Positions 43,804 through 51,494 of a DNA stretch of 64,000 bases are shown here, piece by piece. The position numbers were made by a program, and so were the translations under genes. The notes under the pieces are model-generated. The model made no database searches and was not told the DNA's origin. It was given only the letters and a program-made list of their open reading frames with translations. The stretch comes from Christensenella sp. UBA7588 (GTDB lineage Bacteria; Bacillota; Clostridia; Christensenellales; CAG-917), in contig DLKM01000001.1 of assembly GCA_002478945.1 (NCBI GenBank), positions 78,055 to 142,054 on the forward strand. The letters run 5' to 3'. Position 1 is the stretch's first letter. Every line of letters begins with the position of its first letter.

Positions 43804-44283
43804 ATGCAGAACGCCGATTTTACACTTGCAAAAAACGTATACGATATGATAGTTTCGACTTTGGAAAGTCAAGATTTCAAATTGCAAAAAAACGACGACG
43901 AATTGAAAGTGGCTTTCCAAATAGAAACGGACAGCCTCCCAATCGTATTTTCCGTCGTAACGGATGCCCAAAGACAGTTGATACGAATCATTGCGGGATA
44001 TTCCATAGTTTTTCCGCAAGAAAAACGCCTCGACGGTGCAATAGCCACTTGTATGACAAACTGCAATCTCGTCGCAGGCGGTTTCGATTACGATTACGAA
44101 ACAGGTATGGTCGTCTACAGAGTATCCTCGAGTTTCTCGGGCGGCGTCATCTCCCCCGACGTGCTTATGTATTTGATTCAAACCGCACATAGCGTATGCT
44201 TTGCATACGATGACGACCTCGACAAGCTCGCCAAAGGACAAACCACTCTCGACTCGTATCTTTATATGTTTGACGAGGACTGA
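43804..44283 (+). CDS. YbjN-like protein 2
   Basis: A 159-residue protein, the same length as its upstream neighbour and with the same blocks (FDYDYETGMVVYRVSS against FDFNYQTGEIVFRIVL), so a tandem duplicate. It starts ten bases after the preceding stop with AAAGGAG upstream. The stop is followed by a C-run and the 38-bp repeat. Confidence 0.72.
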   Translation: MQNADFTLAKNVYDMIVSTLESQDFKLQKNDDELKVAFQIETDSLPIVFSVVTDAQRQLIRIIAGYSIVFPQEKRLDGAIATCMTNCNLVAGGFDYDYETGMVVYRVSSSFSGGVISPDVLMYLIQTAHSVCFAYDDDLDKLAKGQTTLDSYLYMFDED

Positions 44284-44330
44284 TTTCGTTTTGTCCCCCC
44301 CCCACACACAAAAAAAATAACCGACAAATC

Positions 44331-44368
44331 AAGCACTCCATACGGAGTGCTTGATTTGCTGGCGGAGC
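44331..44368 (+). repeat. 38-bp direct repeat, left copy, with hairpin
   Basis: Identical to 46504-46541 except for one base. The first half is a perfect palindrome (AAGCACTCC..GGAGTGCTT), usable as a terminator for the converging genes; the second half is TGATTTGCTGGCGGAGC, whose TGGCGGAG resembles the tRNA-Ser 3' end. The two copies enclose the ApeA-like gene and a broken MazG-like gene. Confidence 0.8.
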
Positions 44369-44446
44369 GATCGCCAATAAAAATGCCATATCCGTTATTG
44401 ATGTCATATATATAAGCTTTCTGTTTTTTTGCCGAACTAAAGGCAG

Positions 44447-45841
44447 TTAGTTATGATTTAATAGTTCTTTAATCAAAAATGCAATATTGTTGTCATTTTT
44501 TATATAATTATTTAAAGCAGTTAAGTCTACATCAAAATCTCGCAACAACAAATACCTTAAACATATCCACATCAATTCGGTAACATAAACCAATTCGCTT
44601 TCTTTTAAAATGTTTTTGTTTGAGCCATAATGTGTATGCCAATTCCTAGAGTGATAGATTTTATTTATTAAACTTGATTTCTTCTTACTATTTATAAGTT
44701 CAGAAAATTTATTATTACTCAAATTATCGACATCTCGAAAAAGTTTAGATATTATTTGTCTAAACGATATTTGATTATTGTACTTAAGCGTATTTTTTAA
44801 CCATTCGTTTTCTTCTTCGTTCAGTTTTTCAGATATTACACTTAACATTTCGTCAAACCTTTTATTATCTGTTGTTGGCGTTAATTCAATAATATTTCTA
44901 TAATAATCTTCTAAAACTCCACATAGATTTATAAATGAGGTTATCGGTTTTAATTTTTTTTCATGCTTAAACGAAACAATATATTCTGTTAACGAATTAA
45001 TTATATTGCTATATTTATCATATTTCTCAATATATGTTTTAATAGATTTTTGAATATGTTCACTATTTAAATATATCTTATCAATATTAGATATCTTATT
45101 ATCTAATTCTGTATCTAGTCTTACATCATATATACTTGCGATGTGTCTTTTTTGGGAAAATAATTTTATTTCTTTCATTAAAACTAACCTGTTTAGTAAA
45201 AGATTAAAAAATTTTACTATGATATTCTCATCATATAAAAGCTTTTTATAGTAAAAATCTATTAAAGAATTTTTATCAATTATCAAATTGCTACAATCAA
45301 TTAAAACTTTACTTCTACATGTAAAGTAATTTGAATCTTTATTGTTTTCATTCGTTATCCATGATCGGGCAATACTATATTCTCTGTCTTTTATTTTAAA
45401 TGCGATTTTGTCCGAATTATGTTTACATAAAAAAGAATAATCTAAACAATTATCACTTAATTTTTTTTCAAATGTAGTATTCTCTAAATAATTTTCTAAA
45501 GCATTTGCTTCCATAACAATTCTGTCAAACGATGTATTGAGACTATCTATATTTTTAAAATCGAAACAGGTTTCACATGAATATCGACAGGTTTCATATC
45601 CTGGAATAGACAAAGAGCAATTCAGAACCATACATCTAGAAAGAATAAGCAAATGGCCATTTTGAGTAAAACCATAAATCATTGGATGCTCTTTAAAATC
45701 GTTTGATCCACTAAAATCCTCAAAAGATCCATTTAGTTGCAATATCAAATTTTTGTTGCTATAAGTAAATGTTCCTGAAATACTTTTATCGTCATTAAAA
45801 ATTTCTTCAATTGATAAAGCCCACATTCCTACATATTCCAT
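44447..45841 (-). CDS. apeA: ApeA-like HEPN anti-phage protein
   Basis: A 464-residue protein. The N-terminal part has the beta-rich pattern of the ApeA N-terminal domain (SISGTFTYSNKNLILQLNGSF, then IYGFTQNGHLLILSRC). The C-terminal part is a HEPN domain with RNWHTH (Arg399 to His404), the Rx4H RNase motif. HEPN RNases cut RNA to stop phage growth; ApeA was found as a single-gene anti-phage system. Very AT-rich codon use marks it as acquired. CAGGAGAAA precedes the ATG. The N-terminal call is from pattern recall rather than alignment. Confidence 0.75.
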   Translation of the reverse strand: MEYVGMWALSIEEIFNDDKSISGTFTYSNKNLILQLNGSFEDFSGSNDFKEHPMIYGFTQNGHLLILSRCMVLNCSLSIPGYETCRYSCETCFDFKNIDSLNTSFDRIVMEANALENYLENTTFEKKLSDNCLDYSFLCKHNSDKIAFKIKDREYSIARSWITNENNKDSNYFTCRSKVLIDCSNLIIDKNSLIDFYYKKLLYDENIIVKFFNLLLNRLVLMKEIKLFSQKRHIASIYDVRLDTELDNKISNIDKIYLNSEHIQKSIKTYIEKYDKYSNIINSLTEYIVSFKHEKKLKPITSFINLCGVLEDYYRNIIELTPTTDNKRFDEMLSVISEKLNEEENEWLKNTLKYNNQISFRQIISKLFRDVDNLSNNKFSELINSKKKSSLINKIYHSRNWHTHYGSNKNILKESELVYVTELMWICLRYLLLRDFDVDLTALNNYIKNDNNIAFLIKELLNHN

Positions 45842-45945
45842 AATTTTCTCCTGTTTTTATATTGTACCATAAAAAACATAGCTTTTGTAGAGCTATTTAT
45901 AATTTTATAAAATAAATATTATAATATTTTTATAATAGAAATCTT

Positions 45946-46189
45946 ATGAAAATTTATAATAAATTGATTAGGGATAAAATTCCAAAGATTATTATTGAGA
46001 GAATGACAAAAACTGTGTGACAAGATTTTGTCTAACGATGAATATTTAGAAAGTCTCAATATTAAATTTCAAAAAGAATTAAAATAACTCCTTTAAAGCT
46101 GCGATATAGAAGAACTTGCCAATTTGGAAGAAATTCTAAGAGCAATCTTCGACACTAAAAGTGTTTATTATGCAGAATTTGAAAAATAA
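45946..46189 (+). pseudogene. Broken MazG-like (phosphoribosyl-ATP pyrophosphohydrolase-type) gene
   Basis: Reads MKIYNKLIRDKIPKIIIERM, then hits TGA. The alignment can be resumed in another frame as CDKILSNDEYLESLNIKFQKEL, and after two more stops as CDIEELANLEEILRAIFDTK. Together these match a full-length small MazG-type pyrophosphohydrolase with at least one frameshift and two in-frame stops. Intact relatives are found beside mobile and defence genes. Confidence 0.7.
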
Positions 46190-46198
46190 AAAACAACC

Positions 46199-46249
46199 CC
46201 CTACTGTTTGTAGCAATTTAACGGTTTGCTATCGAAGATGCAGGGATTT
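46199..46249. repeat. Partial duplicate of the tRNA-Ser 3' end and terminator
   Basis: 51 bases that align with 49585-49636 with one gap: CCCTACTGTTT, TAGCA.TTTA.CGGTT and finally GCAGGGATTT, the T-arm of tRNA-Ser. The rest of the tRNA is absent. It marks the other edge of the OLD/DUF3883 block. Confidence 0.65.
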
Positions 46250-46503
46250 GTTTAATAGCGAGCGTCGAGCGTGCTCGAAAAGCGAAGCGTCTATGCTAAA
46301 CAAACTTGTGCTTTCGCACATCGTGCGATGCACGGAACACTGCGTGTATTGTTTGTTTGCTATGTCCTCTACGCTCATTATCCGCAAATGCTTTGCGCTT
46401 GCGTCTCTCTTCGCTTGTGGTCAGCCTGGCGGTGCCGGCGTTCGGCAACACCGTTGCCCACGCATATACGATATGCGTGAAATCCCTCGATTCGGTAACA
46501 AAA
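46250..46503. other. GC-rich non-coding filler with repeats
   Basis: About 250 bases of higher GC than its surroundings, with stem-forming stretches (for example TTTGTTTA..GCTAAACAAA) and no reading frame with a ribosome binding site. Its style resembles the repeat-rich 119-480 region. Confidence 0.4.
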
Positions 46504-46541
46504 AAGCACTCCGTACGGAGTGCTTGATTTGCTGGCGGAGC
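46504..46541 (+). repeat. 38-bp direct repeat, right copy
   Basis: Partner of 44331-44368 with 37 of 38 bases the same. It also carries the perfect hairpin and can end the OLD-like gene on the minus strand. Confidence 0.8.
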
Positions 46542-46590
46542 ATTAGTAACGTAAATCGAATAGATATTGAATATTTCGTTCAAATTTTAT

Positions 46591-48120
46591 TCATTCTAAC
46601 AGCTTCGTGATATTTTTTATAAAATCACTTAAATTCTCTATAGTAAAAATATCTTCACACAAATAAATAATAAACCTTTCTTCGTCTATATTGAGACTAT
46701 TTAAGTTAGACAACAGTATATTATATAATGCCTTACCAGATTTATCTTGTTTTTGTTTTGTCCGTTCATCATTTTCATAATCTTGTATAATTGATTTAAG
46801 TGATTTTTGGTTAAAGTATTTATCACCAAGCAGTTTAGTAAAACATAGGTCTTTCTCCTCAATCAACTTGTGATATAGGTACTTTTCAATACTTAATATT
46901 GGTAAGAAAGTCTTTGGCAAGCTCGTGTATTGTTGAGAATTTAAGTAAGCCATTTGCATAGAGTTGGTTTTTACATCTCCATCAAATATACTTATAATAC
47001 GTTTACCAACTCCCAAGGTATTATAAGTGACCAAATCTTTATGCAGTTTTATCATCTGGGTACAACCGCCCGCTGGCAAAACGCAACATAATTTGCTTTG
47101 AGCCAATCTATTATCTCGAATTGCTTTTTCAACAACTGCTTTCGCAAGTTCATCTTCTACAAGGATTAGAAAATCAAACCCATTTGGTACATATAAATTT
47201 CTAATAGCATAATTAGGATAACAAGGATTAATCAACTCTACTTTACCATCATTATTCTCAACGAGAAAAAGATTTTTGGGAGATATTCTTTGTACTAGTT
47301 CCGCTGAGTGCGTTGAAAAATATATAACCAAGTCAAGACTACTTGTTTTCACCAAATTTGATAGAACTTCAATTAAACGATCTATAGCACTTGGATGAAG
47401 TGCTAACTCTATTTCATCAATCAAAAACAACAATTTATCATTGTGCCGCCCGCGAATTACCAAATTGTTCAAAAAATCAAACAAGGATATTAACATGCTC
47501 TCGCCGCTACTCATTCTATATTGACTTATAGTGACATTGTCATTAACAGTGAAAAAATATGGCATTCCCTTAAATCCATTTTTAGCAGCGATACCACGGT
47601 TTTTTATTTTTTTTAATCCTTTATAATAATCTTTCTTATTGTGAAGAATATATCCTAGTGACTCTGACACATATTTATCTGCATTGGTCAAATAATCTTC
47701 AAAATTCGGTGAAGACATAAAGTTATCGATGATAGAATAATCATCAAATCTACTACCATAAAAAATACTGCCTTCGTAAAATCCCTCACAGTGGTTTCTT
47801 GCTTTTACAACAGCAGTGCGTTTCCCGTTTTTCAAAATTGTTATATACTCACCTGTTGTAAATTTCCCATTTCGTTGTTTTTTCCAGACATCTTGACAAT
47901 TTGAAATCGATATATTAATAAAAGAAGATTCGTCAAAATCATATGGTTTTAACATTTTTGCGGATGTTGTTTTTATCAGCAAAGACGTAGCCAACATCAA
48001 AGTGCTTTTCCCGCAACCATTTTCCCCTACAAATGCATATAACCCCTTTTCAAAAGGGATGGAAATATTTGCAGATTTAATATTTTTTATATTATTAATC
48101 ATTAGTTCTATGCTATTCAT
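46591..48120 (-). CDS. OLD-like AAA ATPase with TOPRIM domain
   Basis: A 509-residue protein. The ABC-type ATPase has GENGCGKST (32-40), an MSSGESMLISL signature, and LLFLIDEIELALHP as Walker B. It is followed by a TOPRIM-like region: FLILVEDELAKAVVEKAI and IISIFDGDVKTN supply the Glu and DxD. This is the layout of OLD-family nucleases, used in P2 OLD, Gabija GajA and related defences. No GajB-type helicase is adjacent, so it is not Gabija. GGAGAAGATT precedes the ATG. AT-rich and probably acquired. Confidence 0.78.
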   Translation of the reverse strand: MNSIELMINNIKNIKSANISIPFEKGLYAFVGENGCGKSTLMLATSLLIKTTSAKMLKPYDFDESSFINISISNCQDVWKKQRNGKFTTGEYITILKNGKRTAVVKARNHCEGFYEGSIFYGSRFDDYSIIDNFMSSPNFEDYLTNADKYVSESLGYILHNKKDYYKGLKKIKNRGIAAKNGFKGMPYFFTVNDNVTISQYRMSSGESMLISLFDFLNNLVIRGRHNDKLLFLIDEIELALHPSAIDRLIEVLSNLVKTSSLDLVIYFSTHSAELVQRISPKNLFLVENNDGKVELINPCYPNYAIRNLYVPNGFDFLILVEDELAKAVVEKAIRDNRLAQSKLCCVLPAGGCTQMIKLHKDLVTYNTLGVGKRIISIFDGDVKTNSMQMAYLNSQQYTSLPKTFLPILSIEKYLYHKLIEEKDLCFTKLLGDKYFNQKSLKSIIQDYENDERTKQKQDKSGKALYNILLSNLNSLNIDEERFIIYLCEDIFTIENLSDFIKNITKLLE

Positions 48121-48133
48121 AATCTTCTCCTTT

Positions 48134-48415
48134 TCATTTTTTTAACACAAACAAATACTCGTTGACAAGTAAAAGAGAATTAAACTTTATGCTATTTGTT
48201 TTTCCTTAGTTCGTGGTTTTGCAGTTGTATTGCTCTTTGATTATAATCGCTTTCTTCTTGAACCCTGCCATTTCAAAAATTCGCATTGTTTCAAACGCCA
48301 ATGGTTGAACCATACCTTTTTAACGAGTATTTTTTATAAGTATAGCACAAAGCTTATTCCTTTTCAATACCCGATAGCATTCGTACGTGACTTTGCACGT
48401 TTCGTATAAAAACCT
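48134..48415 (-). pseudogene. Dead DNA methyltransferase (C-terminal part)
   Basis: In one frame the minus strand reads RFLYETCKVTYECYRVLKRN, LCAILIKNTR, stop, KGMVQPLAFETMRIFEMAGF, IIIKEQYNCKTTN, stop, FNSLLLVNEYLFVLKK. This is the end of a site-specific DNA methyltransferase (compare LAFExMRxFExAGF, IIIKEQHNCKATG, NFLLIAHEYLFVFRK). Two in-frame stops remain and the catalytic N-terminus is gone. It lies between the DUF3883-like nuclease and the OLD-like gene, so the block was probably a restriction-modification locus. Confidence 0.7.
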
Positions 48416-48498
48416 TTAAGCGCACTCCCACATCTTTTTCCTTTGTTTTATATTCTTAATAAGATCAGCAATATAATTTATATTAAAAACATAACGCT

Positions 48499-49437
48499 TC
48501 ATTTGTCATCTTGCGATATTACACTTTTTAACTCTTCTTTGCTAAATGCAGAAATTTCTATAACCTCATTTTTTACAGTTTCACTAATATTAATTTTTAT
48601 ATCCGTTAAATCAAGCATTTTATAGTTTTCACTACACAGTTTTCGAATTGACTTTATATTTGCGATTATTTGTTTTAGCCAATCAGAATTGTTTTTTAAT
48701 AGCCAAATTCCGTTGCCTATATCTACAAGGATCAAGTGTGTCTCAGAATGTTCCAATCGTGCGATTTCGTTATCGGTAAGATAAAAACCGCCGTTTTTAA
48801 TATTCTTTACCTCAATTCCGCAGTCAAAAAGCCTAATATCATATCCGTATTCTTTGTTGTTCGACACGTCAACAAAATCTATCCCTCGTTTTAAACCCAA
48901 ACAATCCGTTAGGAATGAAACGAAATACTTTTCTGCTTTTCTGCCGCTGTAAATTCTTTTTGCAGCATCCTTTATCGTGCCGTTTACACGGCGTATATCG
49001 TACGTATGCTCATAATAAGCCGCCATCGGAAGAACACGCCTTAACTCGTCGCGATTGAATTGAGCGATTATTCGACTATCGTGAATAGCCTCAAGCAAAA
49101 CGCCATTTCCTTGTTCGCTGTGAGGTAACGTTTGTTCATTCAGGAATTCATACAGAACAGGAATTGCAGCTTTTAGAAATCCTTTTTCTATATACGAACT
49201 TCTACCCTTAGAAGAAAACTCGTCAAGAATATTATTGTAAAAAACACAATGTTTGTCACGAATGTCTGGTTCTAAGCTTTTTACCGTAAAAATAGCAGTT
49301 TCGTCGACTTTATTAAATCCGAGATATTCGAACAAATATTCTAAAGCATTTGCGTAAGAGTTTGCAGTCCCTGTTAGGCTTCCGAATTTTGATTCACAAA
49401 ACGCTTTATAATTTAAAACAAATTCTTCTGTTTGCAT
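48499..49437 (-). CDS. DUF3883-like restriction nuclease
   Basis: A 312-residue protein. The N-terminal half is helical and might bind DNA. The C-terminal half is a PD-(D/E)xK-like domain: GRKAEKYFVSFL, then YGYDIRLFDCGIEVKN, where Asp and Glu-x-Lys fit the metal site, as in DUF3883 proteins. Such domains are found in restriction enzymes. The start at 49437 has GAGGATTATT; an earlier ATG lies within the promoter region. With its methyltransferase dead, the protein must be inactive, non-toxic or dependent on another signal. Confidence 0.68.
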   Translation of the reverse strand: MQTEEFVLNYKAFCESKFGSLTGTANSYANALEYLFEYLGFNKVDETAIFTVKSLEPDIRDKHCVFYNNILDEFSSKGRSSYIEKGFLKAAIPVLYEFLNEQTLPHSEQGNGVLLEAIHDSRIIAQFNRDELRRVLPMAAYYEHTYDIRRVNGTIKDAAKRIYSGRKAEKYFVSFLTDCLGLKRGIDFVDVSNNKEYGYDIRLFDCGIEVKNIKNGGFYLTDNEIARLEHSETHLILVDIGNGIWLLKNNSDWLKQIIANIKSIRKLCSENYKMLDLTDIKINISETVKNEVIEISAFSKEELKSVISQDDK

Positions 49438-49471
49438 AATAATCCTCAATAACAGGGTATTATTTTCTATT

Positions 49472-49500
49472 ATTATACCATATATCAAATCAGCTTTCAA
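49472..49500 (-). promoter_or_regulatory. Promoter of the DUF3883-like gene
   Basis: TTGAAA and TATAAT with a 17-base spacer, minus strand. Confidence 0.78.
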
Positions 49501-49570
49501 GACCTATCAATTATAAACGGTACCATTTCTAAAGCAAAAAGTGTAATCAAAATAAAGAATCAGGGCAAAA

Positions 49571-49613
49571 GAAAAACCGCCAAACCCTACTGTTTAGTAG
49601 CAGTTTAGCGGTT
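49571..49613 (-). terminator. Terminator of tRNA-Ser
   Basis: AACCGCTAAAC..GTTTGGCGGTT pairing with an inner CTACT/AGTAG-type stem, then TTTTCTTTT, minus strand. Its inner part is copied at 46199. Confidence 0.8.
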
Positions 49614-49616
49614 CGT

Positions 49617-49708
49617 TGGCGGAGAAGCAGGGATTTGAACCCTGGCTACGATTCACTCGTACTACTCCCTTAGCAGGGGAGCCCCTTCGGCCTCTTGGGT
49701 ACTTCTCC
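49617..49708 (-). tRNA. tRNA-Ser(GCU)
   Basis: A 92-base class II tRNA with a long variable arm and encoded CCA. Acceptor arm GGAGAAG/CTTCTCC, anticodon arm CTCCC-CTGCTAA-GGGAG with anticodon GCT (reads AGC/AGU), variable arm TAGTACGAGTGAATCGTAGC-like, T arm CAGGG-TTCAAAT-CCCTG. A consensus promoter and a terminator flank it. Confidence 0.97.
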
Positions 49709-49751
49709 GTAACTGCCGAAAACATTGTGTTTTTGCACGTTTAGCTTGCTT

Positions 49752-49780
49752 ATAATATCACAGCACCGCCCCAATGTCAA
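49752..49780 (-). promoter_or_regulatory. Promoter of tRNA-Ser
   Basis: TTGACA and TATTAT with a 17-base spacer, minus strand. Confidence 0.88.
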
Positions 49781-49829
49781 TAATTTTGGATTGATTGCAA
49801 TCGAAAACTTGCGTCACGGCAATTCTCGG

Positions 49830-50540
49830 CTATTTTGCCATTTTAATGTGCATCTCTCTCATTCCTTCCACCTGTTCGCAAATTTGTTTCAGGTTGCAAT
49901 GCTGGCAATCGACAAGCACGTTGTCGAGCAAGTGGTTGAGAGCATCGAGAATATCTGCTGATTTTTGTGCAAAGTCGCATATAAGGTCGTAATCTACTTT
50001 GGCGTCTGCCACAAAAACGACCGTCACGGCACGCACGACGTCTTTGGAAAGATAGTTTGCTATCGTAGTTGCTCCGAGTTTTTCAAAAGACAATCCGTCT
50101 TTGATTGCGGATTTGCTTACGCGCACCTGTTCCCTGTGTGAAAAAGACGACGCGCGCATCATAAAGCCCGACACGTTTTCTTTGTACTTTTCGTACTCCA
50201 ACGACTTGATAAGGTCGAATATCTCCTGTTCGTCGTCCGGAGACTCCTTGAGATTGATTATTACGATTTTTGCATAAGCGCAATCTTTCTTAATCTCGCA
50301 AAGCTCTTTTCCGACAACGACAACGCGGTTTTCGATTTCGAGCGTATCGGTAACGACGGTCGCGCACGCACTCGGGGCGTCCGAACCGCCCAGTTCGAAA
50401 GCGCAGTCTTTGAGCAGGACAAGTTCGCTATGCTCCGAGGTGGGCAGAACTTTGCTTTCGTCGTATGCATAAGTCCTGATTTTGTCGCTCTTTAACACGT
50501 CCTCGAGCGATTGTATGTCTTTGTCAAAAAGTTTTATCAA
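49830..50540 (-). CDS. Acetyl-CoA synthase beta-subunit-related protein
   Basis: A 236-residue protein resembling part of the CO dehydrogenase/acetyl-CoA synthase beta subunit. It shows ELGGSDAPSACATVVTD, YAKIVIINLKE, MMRASSFSHREQVRVSK and a terminal DCQHCNLKQICEQVEGMRE with the CxxC..C pattern. The full enzyme is about 700 residues and carries a Ni-containing A cluster; this stand-alone version lacks most of it. It sits 47 bases after a CooC-like gene on the same strand. No CO dehydrogenase catalytic subunit is in the window, so its role (Ni handling, regulation or a distinct acyl transfer) is open. Confidence 0.65.
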   Translation of the reverse strand: MIKLFDKDIQSLEDVLKSDKIRTYAYDESKVLPTSEHSELVLLKDCAFELGGSDAPSACATVVTDTLEIENRVVVVGKELCEIKKDCAYAKIVIINLKESPDDEQEIFDLIKSLEYEKYKENVSGFMMRASSFSHREQVRVSKSAIKDGLSFEKLGATTIANYLSKDVVRAVTVVFVADAKVDYDLICDFAQKSADILDALNHLLDNVLVDCQHCNLKQICEQVEGMREMHIKMAK

Positions 50541-50587
50541 GCCTGAACGCCTCCGCTTTTTTGCTTTTGTTTTTCAAAATCGATATT

Positions 50588-51352
50588 TTATCCTATAATA
50601 CCGATAGCTTTAAGTGCCGTTTGCACACCTTTTACCATTTCGGAATCGCTTGGCAAATCAAACACGTTATCGCCGTTCAAATCGAATTCGGCAAGATTTC
50701 TGTCGTCTTTTATCGTTGCGAGCAGTTGCACTCCGTCGTAGTCGAGAGACTTCACGATTTCTTCGTCTGTAACCCTGTTTACGATGATGCCGATTTTCTT
50801 ATACATAACGAGTTCGTCCGCAACTTTCTTAATGGTTTTGCACACGTCTCTGCCTTTTTTGGACTGGTCCGTAACGAGAATAAGATGCGTGACTTTTTCC
50901 ATAACTCTGCGGTTGATTTGCTCTATACCCGCCTCTCCGTCTATGACGACGTAGTCGAACTCGGACGACAACATACTTATAACGTCTTTGAGATACGCGT
51001 TGATTTTGCAATAGCACCCTGCGCTTTCCGGACGACCGACCGCGATAAAAGCGTACCCGTCTTTTTCGACCATAGCGTCAAACAGACGGAAGCGCGCCTC
51101 GTTGAGCAACTCTATGGCTTTGCCGTTGTTGCCGTCCTCGACGTTTTCGATAATGCTTTTGCGAATGTCGTCGATTGTCATTTTGACGTCTACGCCGAGC
51201 GCGGTGGAAAGTCCCACTGCGGGGTCCGCGTCTATTGCGAGAATGCGTTTGTCTTTATAATTGTCCGCCAACGTGCGAACTATCGTTGCCGCGAGCGACG
51301 TTTTTCCCACACCGCCTTTTCCTGCGACCGCAATAATCGTTGCTTCAGACAT
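50588..51352 (-). CDS. CooC-like nickel-insertion ATPase (MinD/ParA fold)
   Basis: A 254-residue deviant Walker ATPase with GKGGVGKTS near the N-terminus, DADPAVGLSTALGV as switch region, and YVVIDGEAGIEQINRR. A Cys pair in AGCYCKIN matches the CxC of CooC proteins, which bind Ni or Zn and load the C cluster of CO dehydrogenase. TTTTGGAGG precedes the ATG. It is the first gene of a two-gene operon with the acetyl-CoA synthase-like gene. Confidence 0.85.
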   Translation of the reverse strand: MSEATIIAVAGKGGVGKTSLAATIVRTLADNYKDKRILAIDADPAVGLSTALGVDVKMTIDDIRKSIIENVEDGNNGKAIELLNEARFRLFDAMVEKDGYAFIAVGRPESAGCYCKINAYLKDVISMLSSEFDYVVIDGEAGIEQINRRVMEKVTHLILVTDQSKKGRDVCKTIKKVADELVMYKKIGIIVNRVTDEEIVKSLDYDGVQLLATIKDDRNLAEFDLNGDNVFDLPSDSEMVKGVQTALKAIGIIG

Positions 51353-51385
51353 ATAATGCCTCCAAAAGGAAAAATCAATGTATAT

Positions 51386-51414
51386 ATTTTACACCATTAC
51401 TATTGTTTTGTCCA
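51386..51414 (-). promoter_or_regulatory. Promoter of the CooC-like operon
   Basis: TGGACA and TAAAAT with a 17-base spacer, minus strand. It lies in the short divergent region shared with glmS. Confidence 0.68.
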
Positions 51415-51494
51415 TCTCGAAAACGTCTATGCATGCTCTTTTTATGCAAAAAACGCCCCATCACGCATCGGAATAATCGCTCATATATTGAGAT

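Noticed and set aside
46161..46610. 149-residue plus-strand frame in the repeat region
   Set aside because: It starts inside the MazG-like pseudogene, runs through repeat DNA and a hairpin, and has no sensible ribosome binding site or protein pattern.
46591..48120. Gabija system (GajA)
   Set aside because: The ATPase-TOPRIM layout fits the wider OLD family, but no UvrD-like GajB helicase is adjacent.
51353..51494. glmS ribozyme before glmS
   Set aside because: The leader is too short and AT-rich and the conserved ribozyme core is not seen.
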